Source: Campylobacter concisus
GTDB taxonomy: Bacteria; Campylobacterota; Campylobacteria; Campylobacterales; Campylobacteraceae
Direction of reading: 5' to 3'
NCBI RefSeq assembly: GCF_003048675.2
Contig: NZ_CP060707.1
Location: 682,001-746,000, forward strand
Length of the DNA: 64,000 bases
Below, one piece after another: positions 1 through 8,774 of the stretch (the stretch's first letter is position 1; every line of letters begins with the position of its first letter). The position numbers and the translations under genes are program-made. The notes beneath the pieces were generated by a model, which saw only the letters and a list, made by a program, of their open reading frames with translations, searched no databases and was not told where the DNA came from.

Positions 1-320
1 TCGGCTCATGCCTAACTGTAGCATTTGTCACAGGTAGCTCATATCTTTCTATCCTCATCCCTGGCGAGATGTTTAAGGACTTTTATAAAGAGAAAAATTT
101 AGCAGCCAAAAACCTATCAAGAACACTTGAAGACTCTGGCACCGTGATCGTCCCACTCATCCCTTGGTCAGCAGCAGGCGCATATATGACAGCTACACTT
201 GGAGTGCCAACGGTAGAGTACTTGCCTTGGGCGATACTAAACTACATGGGTGTTGTCTTTGCAATCATTTTAGCACTTACTGGCATCGGCATAGCTAAGA
301 TAAACAAGGATGCCAAATGA
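1..320 (+). CDS. NhaC-family Na+/H+ antiporter, C-terminal part (5' end outside window)
   Basis: The reading frame is open from base 3 and enters from outside the window, so about 105 C-terminal residues are visible. Seen: a conserved block with LSRTLEDSGT followed by LIPWSAAGAYM and a LGVPTVEYLPWA stretch, then a last hydrophobic helix and a short charged tail. This block is typical of the NhaC family of secondary Na+/H+ (or malate/lactate-type) antiporters. The stop overlaps the start of the isoaspartyl dipeptidase by 4 nt (ATGA), so the two are probably translated together. The substrate cannot be judged from the fragment; the neighbour suggests a link to dipeptide or aspartate use, which is inference. 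Confidence 0.85.
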   Translation, partial: GSCLTVAFVTGSSYLSILIPGEMFKDFYKEKNLAAKNLSRTLEDSGTVIVPLIPWSAAGAYMTATLGVPTVEYLPWAILNYMGVVFAIILALTGIGIAKINKDAK

Positions 321-1450
321 TACTTATAAAAAATGCCAAAATTTACTCGCCAAAATTTCTTGGTAAAAAAGATATATTTATATGTAATGGCAAGATCGTC
401 AGCATAGCTGAAAATTTAGAGCCAAATTTACCAAATGTAAAGGTGATCGACGCTTCAAATTTAGTAGCCATACCAGGCCTCATCGATAAGCACGTGCATA
501 TCACTGGAGGCGGCGGAGAGGGCGGCTTTAAGACTAGAGTGCCTGAGATCATGCTATCAAATTTAATAGAAGCTGGCATAACGACCGTGGTCGGACTACT
601 TGGAACTGATAGCACAACAAGAAGCGTTGAAAATTTAGTCGCAAAAGCACACGCATTAAACGACGAGGGTATCACATGCTACGCTCACACGGGCGCATAT
701 AGCTCTAAAACGCCAACGATAACTGGCGAGATCGAAAAAGATATTGTCTTTGTTGGTCCCATAATCGGAACCAAGCTAGCCATAAGTGACCACCGCTCAT
801 CAAGCGTGAGCAAAGATGAGCTAGCTCACATAGTCTCGGCTGGCAGGGTCGCTGGTATGATCAGCTCAAAGTCAGGCCACACCACACTTCACATGGGCGA
901 CGGCAAAAAAGGCTTAAATTTGATCTATGAAGTGCTAAATGAGTACGACATGCCGATCACGCTATTTCAGCCAACGCACGTAAATAGAAACGAGGAGCTT
1001 TTTAAACAAAGCTTTAAATTTATAAAAGATGGCGGCTATATCGACTTTACCTGCATGCCTGGTCTTACGCCACTTGAAGCTGTGAAGCGCATCAAAAAAG
1101 AAAATTTACCAACAAACAAGCTCACGATAAGCTCAGACGGCTTTGGTAGCTACTCTAGCTACGATAGCGACGGAAATTTACTAAAAATTGGCATCGCTAG
1201 CGTTAAGAGCCTATATGAAGAGTTTATAAATTTTGTAAAAGATGGTTTTAGCATCGAGGAGGCGTTGCCATATTTCACAACAAACGTGGCAAAAAGCGTG
1301 GCCTTGCAAAACAAAAAAGGCGAGATAAAAGAAAATTTCGATGCAGATATTTTGCTAATCGATGAGAAATTTGAGATTAAATTTGTCGTTGCAAGGGGTG
1401 AAATTTTAAAAGACGACAGTGGTTTTATAAAAAAAGGAACTTATGAATAA
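317..1450 (+). CDS. iadA: Isoaspartyl dipeptidase (beta-aspartyl peptidase)
   Basis: Predicted cytoplasmic zinc metallopeptidase of the amidohydrolase superfamily that cleaves beta-aspartyl dipeptides arising from protein damage. Seen in the 377 residues: the metal-binding HVHITGGGGEGG motif near residue 59, a KLAISDHRSS segment with the lysine that becomes carboxylated in this family, later histidines (SGHTTLHMGD and QPTHVNRN), and the C-terminal ISSDGFGSYS aspartate region. Length is close to the usual 390. It overlaps the upstream antiporter by 4 nt. Assignment rests on this motif set and looks secure. Confidence 0.92.
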   Translation: MILIKNAKIYSPKFLGKKDIFICNGKIVSIAENLEPNLPNVKVIDASNLVAIPGLIDKHVHITGGGGEGGFKTRVPEIMLSNLIEAGITTVVGLLGTDSTTRSVENLVAKAHALNDEGITCYAHTGAYSSKTPTITGEIEKDIVFVGPIIGTKLAISDHRSSSVSKDELAHIVSAGRVAGMISSKSGHTTLHMGDGKKGLNLIYEVLNEYDMPITLFQPTHVNRNEELFKQSFKFIKDGGYIDFTCMPGLTPLEAVKRIKKENLPTNKLTISSDGFGSYSSYDSDGNLLKIGIASVKSLYEEFINFVKDGFSIEEALPYFTTNVAKSVALQNKKGEIKENFDADILLIDEKFEIKFVVARGEILKDDSGFIKKGTYE

Positions 1451-1530
1451 GTCTAACTTATTAACCGATATTTAAGCTTTTTTTAAATAAAATTAGGTCT
1501 TTTTAATAAATTTAGTTGAAAGGAATTATT

Positions 1531-1926
1531 GTGCCAACCATAAATCAATTGGTCAGAAATGAACGCAAGAAAGTGACTGTTAAGTCAAAATCTCCAGCGT
1601 TAAAAGAGTGCCCTCAAAGAAGAGGAGTTTGCACTAGGGTTTATACTACAACTCCTAAAAAACCAAACTCAGCTTTGAGGAAAGTTGCCAAAGTTAGGCT
1701 TACAAGCGGTTTTGAAGTCATCAGCTATATCGGCGGTGAAGGTCACAACCTACAAGAACACAGTATCGTTTTAGTTCGCGGCGGTAGGGTTAAAGACTTA
1801 CCAGGTGTTAAATATCACATCGTTCGTGGCGCACTTGATACTGCTGGTGTTGCAAAAAGAACAGTTTCTCGTTCTAAATATGGTGCAAAACGCCCTAAAG
1901 CTGGCGCTGCTGCTCCAAAAAAGTAA
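1531..1926 (+). CDS. rpsL: 30S ribosomal protein S12
   Basis: Component of the 30S decoding centre. The protein starts [13 protein letters not shown], the standard S12 N-terminus, so I use the GTG at 1531 rather than the TTG at 1516. An AAAGGA ribosome-binding site ends 7-8 nt before the GTG. It is 131 residues, slightly longer than E. coli S12 because of an Ala/Pro/Lys-rich tail. The [12 protein letters not shown] loop carries Lys at the position of E. coli Lys43 and the [12 protein letters not shown] loop carries Lys at 88, so neither classic streptomycin-resistance change is present. First gene of the str operon with rpsG and fusA. Confidence 0.97.
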   Translation: MPTINQLVRNERKKVTVKSKSPALKECPQRRGVCTRVYTTTPKKPNSALRKVAKVRLTSGFEVISYIGGEGHNLQEHSIVLVRGGRVKDLPGVKYHIVRGALDTAGVAKRTVSRSKYGAKRPKAGAAAPKK

Positions 1927-1939
1927 AAAATTAGGTTCG

Positions 1940-1968
1940 CAGACGTTGCTTAAATTTGCAAACGTTTG
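1940..1968 (+). promoter_or_regulatory. Hairpin in the rpsL-rpsG spacer
   Basis: Bases 1940-1949 pair with 1958-1968: ten pairs with one bulged A and one G-T, closing an eight-base AT loop. There is no T tract after it, so it does not look like a terminator. In E. coli the S12-S7 intercistronic region is where S7 binds its own mRNA; this hairpin lies in the same gap, about 36 nt before the rpsG start. A role in S7 feedback is inference. Confidence 0.45.
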
Positions 1969-1983
1969 AGTAAAATTTCATAA

Positions 1984-2475
<492 letters not shown>

Positions 2476-2487
2476 GAAAGAATTAGT

Positions 2488-4566
2488 ATGGCAGAGAGAA
2501 AAACGCCTTTACATAAGGTAAGAAATATTGGTATTGCGGCTCACATTGATGCTGGAAAAACAACTACCAGTGAGAGAATTTTGTTCTTCACTGGTATGAG
2601 CCATAAGATAGGTGAGGTTCATGATGGTGCTGCTACTATGGACTGGATGGAGCAAGAAAAAGAGCGTGGTATTACTATTACATCGGCTGCAACTACAGCG
2701 TTTTGGAAGGGCTACCAAGTAAACCTAATCGACACTCCGGGACACGTTGACTTCACAATTGAAGTTGAGCGTTCTATGCGTGTTCTTGACGGTGCTGTTG
2801 CGGTATTTTGTTCTGTTGGTGGTGTTCAGCCACAGTCTGAAACTGTTTGGAGACAAGCAAATAAATATCACGTACCAAGAATCGTTTTTGTAAATAAAAT
2901 GGACAGAATTGGTGCAAATTTCTTTAGAGTTGAAGAGCAGATCAGAGAAAGACTAAAAGCAAATCCAGTGCCTATTCAAATTCCAATCGGTGCAGAAGAT
3001 AACTTTAAAGGCGTGGTTGATCTTGTAAGAATGAAAGCATACGTTTGGAATGACGAGAAAAAGCCAACTGATTATGTTGAAGAAGAAATTCCAGCTGAAG
3101 TTAAAGATAAGGCTGAAGAATACCGCGCAAAACTAATCGAAGCTGTTTCTGAGACAGACGATAGCTTGATGGAGAAATTCTTTGCAGGCGAAGAACTAAC
3201 TGAAGAAGAGATCAAAAAAGGTATAAAAGCAGGCTGCTTAAGAATGACTATTACGCCTATGCTTTGCGGAACTGCGTTTAAGAACAAAGGTATTCAACCT
3301 CTACTTGACGCAGTAGTTGATTATCTGCCAGCTCCAGATGAGATCGCAGCGATAAATGGTGTTTACGAAGATGGTACTGAAGTGACTGTTGAAAGTACAG
3401 ATGATGGCGAATTTGCCGCTCTTGCGTTTAAGATTATGACTGACCCATTTGTTGGACAGCTAACATTTATCCGTGTTTATAGAGGTAGCCTTGAAAGTGG
3501 TAGCTATGCTTACAACACAGTTCAAGACTGCAAAGAGAGAATCGGTCGCTTACTAAAAATGCACTCAAATAAACGTGAAGAGATTACTGAGCTTTTCGCT
3601 GGCGAAATCGGTGCTGTTGTTGGTCTAAAAAATACCCTAACTGGTGATACTCTTGCAAGTGAAAAAGATAAAGTTATCCTTGAGAGAATGGACTTCCCAG
3701 AGCCAGTTATCAGTGTCGCAGTTGAGCCAAAAACAAAAGCAGATCAAGAAAAAATGGCGATCGCTCTTCAAAAACTAGCTCAAGAAGATCCAAGCTTTAG
3801 AGTTAGCACTGATGAAGAGAGCGGACAAACTATCATTAGTGGTATGGGTGAGCTTCACCTAGAGATCATTGTTGATCGTATGCTTCGCGAATTTAAAGTT
3901 GATGCTGAAGTTGGTCAGCCACAAGTTGCTTACCGCGAAACTATCCGTAAGGCAGTTGAGCAAGAGTATAAGTATGCTAAACAATCAGGCGGTCGTGGTC
4001 AATATGGTCACGTATTCTTACGCATCGAGCCACTTCCAGCAGCTAGTGGATTTGAATTTGTTAACGACATCAAAGGTGGTGTTGTTCCAAAAGAGTACAT
4101 CCCAGCTGTTGAAAAAGGTTGTAAAGAAGCGCTTCAAAGCGGTGTTCTTGCTGGATATCCAGTTGAAGATGTTAAAGTTACGCTTTTTGATGGTAGCTAC
4201 CACGAAGTTGACTCATCTGAAATGGCATTTAAACTTGCTGCTTCTATGGGCTTTAAAGAGGGCGCTAGAAAAGCAGGTGCGGTTATCCTTGAACCTATGA
4301 TGAAAGTTGAAGTTGAGACTCCAGAAGAGTATATGGGTGATGTTATCGGTGACCTTAATAAGCGCCGTGGTCAAGTAAATTCAATGGATGACAGAAATGG
4401 TGTAAAAATCATTGCAGCTTATTGTCCACTAGCTCAAATGTTTGGCTACTCAACAGATCTTCGCTCAATGACTCAAGGTCGTGCGACTTACTCTATGGAA
4501 TTTGATCACTATGAAGAAGTTCCTAAAAACGTAAGTGAAGAGATTATTAAAAAGAGAAATGGCTAA
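2488..4566 (+). CDS. fusA: Elongation factor G
   Basis: Translocation GTPase. Seen: G1 motif [15 protein letters not shown] near residue 18, switch region [12 protein letters not shown]3 DTPGHVDF and G4 NKMDR, then domains II-V, with the [10 protein letters not shown] segment of domain IV and the C-terminal [12 protein letters not shown]. The 692 residues match the normal bacterial length. It starts 12 nt after rpsG and is followed by a strong hairpin terminator at 4578, so it ends the operon. Confidence 0.98.
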   Translation: MAERKTPLHKVRNIGIAAHIDAGKTTTSERILFFTGMSHKIGEVHDGAATMDWMEQEKERGITITSAATTAFWKGYQVNLIDTPGHVDFTIEVERSMRVLDGAVAVFCSVGGVQPQSETVWRQANKYHVPRIVFVNKMDRIGANFFRVEEQIRERLKANPVPIQIPIGAEDNFKGVVDLVRMKAYVWNDEKKPTDYVEEEIPAEVKDKAEEYRAKLIEAVSETDDSLMEKFFAGEELTEEEIKKGIKAGCLRMTITPMLCGTAFKNKGIQPLLDAVVDYLPAPDEIAAINGVYEDGTEVTVESTDDGEFAALAFKIMTDPFVGQLTFIRVYRGSLESGSYAYNTVQDCKERIGRLLKMHSNKREEITELFAGEIGAVVGLKNTLTGDTLASEKDKVILERMDFPEPVISVAVEPKTKADQEKMAIALQKLAQEDPSFRVSTDEESGQTIISGMGELHLEIIVDRMLREFKVDAEVGQPQVAYRETIRKAVEQEYKYAKQSGGRGQYGHVFLRIEPLPAASGFEFVNDIKGGVVPKEYIPAVEKGCKEALQSGVLAGYPVEDVKVTLFDGSYHEVDSSEMAFKLAASMGFKEGARKAGAVILEPMMKVEVETPEEYMGDVIGDLNKRRGQVNSMDDRNGVKIIAAYCPLAQMFGYSTDLRSMTQGRATYSMEFDHYEEVPKNVSEEIIKKRNG

Positions 4567-4577
4567 TTGGCCAAAAT

Positions 4578-4599
4578 AGGGCAGAGCGATCTGCCCTTT
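4578..4599 (+). terminator. Rho-independent terminator of the str operon
   Basis: AGGGCAGA, a GCGA tetraloop and TCTGCCCT form an eight-pair perfect stem followed by TT. It begins 11 nt after the fusA stop. Confidence 0.85.
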
Positions 4600-4644
4600 A
4601 AAATTTAACTACTTGAGTAAAAATTTAAACTATCTTGCAAATTT

Positions 4645-4721
4645 GTCCTCATAGCTCAGCTGGATAGAGCGCAGAATTCCTAATTCTGAGGCCACAGGTT
4701 CGAACCCTGTTGGGGACACCA
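4645..4721 (+). tRNA. tRNA-Arg (anticodon CCT)
   Basis: A 77-nt cloverleaf. The acceptor GTCCTCA pairs with TGGGGAC, the D arm is GCTC/GAGC, the anticodon stem CAGAA/TTCTG holds the loop TTCCTAA, and the T arm is ACAGG/CCTGT with TTCGAAC. CCA is encoded. It reads AGG. An AT-rich block of two unknown genes follows directly. Confidence 0.95.
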
Positions 4722-4780
4722 TAAATAAAGTATTTTTACATAAATCACTATCAGATCATTTTAAGATAATCTATAAAAAA

Positions 4781-4786
4781 TATAAT
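4781..4786 (+). promoter_or_regulatory. Candidate -10 box before the 4827 lipoprotein gene
   Basis: A perfect TATAAT 40 nt upstream of the ATG, in an AT-rich gap. A TTTAAG sequence at 4760-4765 lies 15 nt further upstream and may act as the upstream element. Campylobacter vegetative promoters often lack a clear -35. Confidence 0.5.
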
Positions 4787-4826
4787 GAAATATTTAAAAT
4801 AAGACTTTTTAAAAAGGACACTAGAT

Positions 4827-5441
4827 ATGAAAATTAATAGCATTATAGTTCTACTACTAACAAACATATTTTTAATATCTTGTTCTGTAAATCAAACATA
4901 TAATAATATAAGTGTTTCTGAGTTAAGAAAATTAGCTAAGAAACATGGTGGAGTTTATGTATTTAATGAGAAATTTGAAAAAGAGATAGCCACCAAAGAA
5001 AAGACAAGGCGGGAAGCGGAGCTAGCAATAGTAAATGCTTCAAAAACAGATGCTGATATGCGAAAGAATTTAAAAGGATTTGATACAAAATATCCTCAAA
5101 TCCTCTCAAATGGTAAGCCATACTATACTCTTAGAACTTATAGTAAAGCTGTAAAATTATCAAAGGAATATATTAATAAGGTGATAGACTATATAGGTCA
5201 AGATGATTATTCTAAATTTATGCCAGATATTAGTGTCTGGTCTTTTTATCTTGATGACAACGGCAATATAGTACCTATCGAACTCACAGTGACATATGAC
5301 TATGAAGTCAAAATATATGGGCTATTTGGTGATGAAGGTAGAGGCTTTTATACGTCAAGAAAAGAGTCAAGATATGTACCAGGCGGAAATAAATTTATCC
5401 TTACTAACGATAAATTTGAAAAAGTAAATAAAAATGAGTGA
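4827..5441 (+). CDS. Hypothetical lipoprotein
   Basis: 204 residues, not recognised. A signal peptide ends in the lipobox LISC (Cys at about residue 20), so it is probably an envelope lipoprotein. The mature part is charged, with a Lys/Glu-rich helical stretch around residues 45-80 and Tyr-rich beta-like segments after it (KIYGLFGDEGRGFY). The start at 4827 has an AAAAAGGA ribosome-binding site. Composition is more AT-rich, with many AGA and ATA codons, than most of the window. It lies just after tRNA-Arg(CCT) and in the same direction as the 5507 gene, so the two may form a small accessory unit. Confidence 0.75.
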   Translation: MKINSIIVLLLTNIFLISCSVNQTYNNISVSELRKLAKKHGGVYVFNEKFEKEIATKEKTRREAELAIVNASKTDADMRKNLKGFDTKYPQILSNGKPYYTLRTYSKAVKLSKEYINKVIDYIGQDDYSKFMPDISVWSFYLDDNGNIVPIELTVTYDYEVKIYGLFGDEGRGFYTSRKESRYVPGGNKFILTNDKFEKVNKNE

Positions 5442-5506
5442 AATTTCAGTAAAAGAGTAATTAAATTTTATATATAATCACGTAAAATAGTATGAACGAG
5501 GCTTGT

Positions 5507-6934
5507 ATGGCAAAACAAAAAAGTATAAAAAAATTAAAACATTCATCTATAAACTACATAAATAAACCAAGAGAAGATGTAGAAAATTTGCAAATCAAAA
5601 ATAACAGCATTAATAAAAAATTTATGCTTTTTAATTTGGCTCTAGTTGTGGTAGTAGCGGCAATAATATATTTTAAGTGGAAAGGCCATGATACTTATAG
5701 TGTTATGGCACTTAACGGCAGAGAAGTAAAAATAGACAAAATAACAAATTTGATAGTCGCTAAAAAGAACGATGAAAGGCAATTAGCCCCAGAAGCTGCA
5801 GCCCAACTAGTCATAGATTCTCGTCAGATACTAAACTCATCTCCATATAGACACTATGAGCCAGAGTACTATGATACAAAGAGCGATTATGAGTCATTTA
5901 AAAAATGGCTAGACATAAGCTATCTTTCAAACTCTACTAAAATTTCACCTTGGACAAAATCGGAAAAAGCCTACTTTGAGAGCTTAAAGACTAGAAAAGA
6001 GAGATATGCATACTTGGTAAAAAGAAGCAATCTAAAATGCGCAATGATACACATACCTGATGATGCCATAGGTAGAGTAGATAGCAATGGCAAACTAACT
6101 AAACCAGAGTATGCTGAAATTTATGATGAAGTAGATAGAAATAAAAATACACTTAAATCAAGATTATTTAATGGTGAGTGGAGAATTTGCGCAGGTATAT
6201 TAGGAGATAGACAATCGTTTTCTTCAGCTACTGTATTAAATAACTCAGGCTTTAAAACAAGAGCCAGACAAGCAGTATTTTTAGCAGCTCAACTAGGAGA
6301 TGTAGATGCTTTAAAAGTACTAGCTAGATACTTTTCTTCTTCATCTTATATATCAGGCTCAAATAAAGACTTGCAAACAAAAACAAAATTTGAGAATTTA
6401 TATAGAAATCCCCCACTAGATGAATATGGAATGATACCTTATCTTGATGAGATAGCAGGAAGCTATTTTGTGATGGATTTTAATAGGGGTGGAGTGGCAG
6501 CAATGCCAGATAATTCTTTATATAAAGACCTAAGAGAGCTTGTAGAGGATAAAAAAGAGCTAAAGGATCCAAGAGATATTGATGCAAACGAGACTACAAG
6601 GGAAGAATTTGTAAAGTATGTCAATAAAAATATAGGATCATATCAATATAAATTTGAAGAGTATGGCTTTTCAGATCTATGGGAGTATAGGGAAATGGAG
6701 GATTTTATAGATACAACCATCTTAGGCTCTTTGGTGATGTCATTAACGCCACCAGAGGGATATCCTAATGCACCGTACTACAACACACCAGAAGAGCTAA
6801 CAAGACTATATGAGGCTGGCAAACTAGATAAGAAACTAAATCCTCTTATCCCTGTAATGTACAGAGATAGTTTTCCAAAAGATCTTAGACGAAATATACT
6901 AAGATATGCAAAAGAGCATAATATAACGGACTAA
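5507..6934 (+). CDS. Hypothetical membrane-anchored protein
   Basis: About 475 residues, family not recognised. I prefer the ATG at 5507 (MAKQKSIKK) over the one at 5492 because an ACGAGG sequence lies five bases before it. A basic N-terminal tail of about 45 residues precedes one hydrophobic helix (LFNLALVVVVAAIIYF), so most of the protein is probably periplasmic. The body holds a segment around residues 225-265 (RQAVFLAAQLGDVDALKVLARYF) that resembles a Sel1/TPR or ankyrin-like helical pair. The gene is AT-rich like its neighbour at 4827. Function unknown. Confidence 0.7.
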   Translation: MAKQKSIKKLKHSSINYINKPREDVENLQIKNNSINKKFMLFNLALVVVVAAIIYFKWKGHDTYSVMALNGREVKIDKITNLIVAKKNDERQLAPEAAAQLVIDSRQILNSSPYRHYEPEYYDTKSDYESFKKWLDISYLSNSTKISPWTKSEKAYFESLKTRKERYAYLVKRSNLKCAMIHIPDDAIGRVDSNGKLTKPEYAEIYDEVDRNKNTLKSRLFNGEWRICAGILGDRQSFSSATVLNNSGFKTRARQAVFLAAQLGDVDALKVLARYFSSSSYISGSNKDLQTKTKFENLYRNPPLDEYGMIPYLDEIAGSYFVMDFNRGGVAAMPDNSLYKDLRELVEDKKELKDPRDIDANETTREEFVKYVNKNIGSYQYKFEEYGFSDLWEYREMEDFIDTTILGSLVMSLTPPEGYPNAPYYNTPEELTRLYEAGKLDKKLNPLIPVMYRDSFPKDLRRNILRYAKEHNITD

Positions 6935-7014
6935 ATTTGAGCCATTATGTAAAAATAGTTTTTTGGTTTAATAAAACAATGCTAACATTTCAAAAATTTA
7001 TTTAAGGAGAGTGG

Positions 7015-7392
7015 ATGAAAAAAATTTTACTTTTAGGAGCCGTTTGTTGTATGTTGTCAGCTGATGTCAAAACTGTTAGTATAAGTCCAGATGAGATCAA
7101 AAAATATGATCAGATTGTCGATATTAGAACTCCATCTGAGTGGCAAGAGACTGGCATTATAACTGGTGCTAAAACCATCACTTTTGATCCAAGTGACAAG
7201 AGTGCATTTTTAGATGAGCTTTCAAAGGCAGTTGATATCAAAAAGCCTATCGCACTTGTTTGTAGAAGTGGCAGAAGAAGCACAGCAGCAGCCGCAGCGA
7301 TAGATAGCTCAGATCTTAAGATTATAAATTTAGATGGTGGCATGAGTAGTTTAATCGAGCAAGGCTACAAAACTACACCTTATAAAAAATAG
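7015..7392 (+). CDS. Periplasmic rhodanese-like sulfurtransferase
   Basis: A single rhodanese domain in 125 residues. Seen: a short signal peptide (KKILLLGAVCCMLSAD), then IVDIRTPSEWQETGII, the usual beginning of the fold, the active-site loop CRSGRRSTAAAAAI at about residues 83-96, and LDGGMSSLIEQGY, the usual C-terminal element. The catalytic Cys is present. Ribosome-binding site AAGGAGAG precedes the ATG. The sulfur acceptor is unknown. It stands alone between two gaps, with a 17-bp inverted repeat after the stop. Confidence 0.88.
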   Translation: MKKILLLGAVCCMLSADVKTVSISPDEIKKYDQIVDIRTPSEWQETGIITGAKTITFDPSDKSAFLDELSKAVDIKKPIALVCRSGRRSTAAAAAIDSSDLKIINLDGGMSSLIEQGYKTTPYKK

Positions 7393-7412
7393 ACAAATTT
7401 CCAAATTCTACA

Positions 7413-7446
7413 TTTGACTACAAGATAAATTTATCTTGTAGTCAAA
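7413..7446 (+). terminator. Inverted repeat after the rhodanese gene
   Basis: A perfect palindrome with 17-base arms at 7413-7429 and 7430-7446, 20 nt after the rhodanese stop. The arms would form a long stem with a small loop. The T tract after it is poor (ATTTAT), so it is a likely but not classical terminator. Confidence 0.55.
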
Positions 7447-7455
7447 ATTTATACT

Positions 7456-7476
7456 AAATAATAAATTTTATTATTT
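7456..7476. promoter_or_regulatory. 21-bp AT palindrome upstream of dps, candidate Fur/PerR operator
   Basis: AAATAATAAA, a central T, then TTTATTATTT: a perfect 10-1-10 dyad about 70-90 nt before the dps ATG. Metal- and peroxide-responsive regulators of the Fur/PerR family bind AT-rich dyads of this size, and dps is a common target. Which regulator binds is inference. Confidence 0.45.
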
Positions 7477-7510
7477 GATTAACTACTGATTAACTCTAAC
7501 CGCATATAAT
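7476..7510 (+). promoter_or_regulatory. dps promoter with a tandem TGATTAACT repeat
   Basis: A perfect -10 box TATAAT at 7505-7510 lies 34 nt before the dps start. Directly upstream are two exact copies of TGATTAACT at 7476-7484 and 7487-7495, 11 bp apart, so on the same face of the helix. The repeats cover the spacer and -35 area of the promoter and could be a protein-binding site. Confidence 0.5.
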
Positions 7511-7544
7511 TTCATCACATTTAAACAATAAAAAAGGAGACAAA

Positions 7545-7979
7545 ATGTCAAAAGTTATTTTACAGTTAAACACAATTCAGGCTGATGCAAACGCACTTTA
7601 CATTAAATTTCACGATCTTCACTGGAACGTAAAAGGTATTCAATTTTTTAGCGTCCACGAGTATACTGAAAAAGCTTATGAGGATATGAGTGAGATTTTT
7701 GATGATGCAGCTGAGAGGGCTCTTATGCTTGGTGGCAGACCTATCGTCAAGGCTGAGGAACTAGCAAAAGTCGCTCACATAAAACACGAGCCAAAAGAGA
7801 ACTACACTCCGACTGAAGTTTTGGATATTGTTTTGGCTGATTACAAGCACCTTTTGGGCGAGTTTAAAAAGCTTGACGAGCTTGCAGAGGGCGACACAAC
7901 AACTCAGATGTACGCACAAGATCAAATAGCTAAATTTGAAAAAGCCATCTGGATGCTAAACGCAACACTTGGCAAATAA
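7545..7979 (+). CDS. dps: Dps-family ferritin-like DNA-binding/iron-storage protein
   Basis: Forms a dodecamer that oxidises and stores ferrous iron and protects DNA from peroxide. In the 144 residues the ferroxidase motif is clear: KFHDLHWNVKGIQFFSVHEYTEKAYEDMSEIFDDAAER, read in parts around residues 22-60, with the His, Asp and Glu ligands in place. The N-terminus is short and not notably basic. The ribosome-binding site is AAAAAGGAGA. It is a single gene with its own promoter and a strong terminator at 7984. Confidence 0.93.
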   Translation: MSKVILQLNTIQADANALYIKFHDLHWNVKGIQFFSVHEYTEKAYEDMSEIFDDAAERALMLGGRPIVKAEELAKVAHIKHEPKENYTPTEVLDIVLADYKHLLGEFKKLDELAEGDTTTQMYAQDQIAKFEKAIWMLNATLGK

Positions 7980-7983
7980 TCAC

Positions 7984-8003
7984 AGCGGGAGCTCTCCCGC
8001 TTT
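7984..8003 (+). terminator. Terminator of dps
   Basis: AGCGGGA, loop GCTC, TCCCGCT, then TT; the loop is itself self-complementary. It begins 4 nt after the dps stop. Confidence 0.85.
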
Positions 8004-8007
8004 ACTC

Positions 8008-8034
8008 TAAATAAATTCCACCTTTTGGCGATAT
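8008..8034 (+). promoter_or_regulatory. Candidate sigma28 (FliA) promoter
   Basis: TAAATAAA at 8008-8015, an 11-nt spacer, then GGCGATAT at 8027-8034. This matches the flagellar sigma28 pattern TAAA...N11...GCCGATAA in spacing and in most positions. It lies 28 nt before the start of the 8063 gene. Confidence 0.55.
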
Positions 8035-8062
8035 AGTTTTTATAAACTTATAGGAGCTAAAT

Positions 8063-8650
8063 ATGCAAATCAGTCAAATCGTAAGCTCATACAACACATC
8101 AAGCGTAAAAGAAAATGTAAAATCAGAAATTTCGCTTCATAAAGATGAAAAAGAGGTTTCTAAAAAGCAGCCCGAGATTTCAAATTTAAGCGCGAAAGAG
8201 ATCTCAAATAGCTACTTTTTGCAGTATCAAAAAGATATTACTCAAAATGCTAGTTCAAATTTACTAGCCCAAGGTGGTCTAAGCTTTAGTGTGCCTGAAA
8301 ATTTATCAGACATTTTAGCTGGACTTGATCTAGCAGGTATCGGCTACAACGGCAAAGCTCTAGGAGAGCTAAGTAGCGATGAGGCGAGTGAGCTAGTTAG
8401 TGAAAATGGTTTTTTTGGCATCGCAAATACAGCTGATAGGATAGCCGGCTTTGTACTAAATGGCGCAGGTGATGATGTAGAGAAGCTAAAAGCTGGTAGA
8501 GAGGGCGTGGCAAAGGGCTTTGAGGACGCAAAGAAAATTTGGGGCGGTGATCTGCCTGAAATTTCACAAAAGACTATCGAAAAGACCATTGAGACGCTTG
8601 ATAAAAAGATCGCTGAGCTTGGCGGTAATGTCTTAAACGTATCAGCCTAA
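8063..8650 (+). CDS. Hypothetical protein, possible flagellar-regulon member
   Basis: 195 residues, function unknown. The N-terminus MQISQIVSSYNTSSVKENVK has no signal peptide and is rich in Ser, Asn and Lys, as in the disordered N-termini of flagellar export substrates. The middle is a compact region (LDLAGIGYNGKALGELSSDEASELVSENG, in parts), and the end is helical (ISQKTIEKTIETLDKKIAELGG). Related Campylobacter proteins are sometimes labelled hydrogenase-4 component G, a name I see no support for. It has its own sigma28-like promoter and a hairpin after the stop, so it is a single-gene unit. A flagellum-linked role is inference from the promoter. Confidence 0.75.
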   Translation: MQISQIVSSYNTSSVKENVKSEISLHKDEKEVSKKQPEISNLSAKEISNSYFLQYQKDITQNASSNLLAQGGLSFSVPENLSDILAGLDLAGIGYNGKALGELSSDEASELVSENGFFGIANTADRIAGFVLNGAGDDVEKLKAGREGVAKGFEDAKKIWGGDLPEISQKTIEKTIETLDKKIAELGGNVLNVSA

Positions 8651-8651
8651 T

Positions 8652-8678
8652 TTTCTTGGGGTCTCTCCCAAGAAATTT
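8652..8678 (+). terminator. Terminator of the 8063 gene
   Basis: TTTCTTGGG pairs with CCCAAGAAA across a six-base loop (GTCTCT), followed by TTTAT. It begins directly after the stop. Confidence 0.75.
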
Positions 8679-8774
8679 ATATATTAATGTAAGCACAAAA
8701 CTCAAATTTTAAAAACTCACAAATTTTATTTAATCTTAAAAGCTATACTTTTCTCTTTGTATTAAGGAGAAAAG

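Noticed and set aside
1446-1462. AATAAGT-CTA-ACTTATT inverted repeat at the iadA stop as a terminator
   Set aside because: Only seven A/T-rich pairs and no clear T tract; expected by chance in this composition.
1516-1530. Upstream TTG start for rpsL
   Set aside because: It overlaps the ribosome-binding site AAAGGA, and S12 proteins start MPTINQL, which begins at the GTG at 1531.
4645-7014. Integrated element with attachment repeats at tRNA-Arg(CCT)
   Set aside because: No copy of the tRNA 3' end downstream and no integrase; kept only as a weak hint in the findings.
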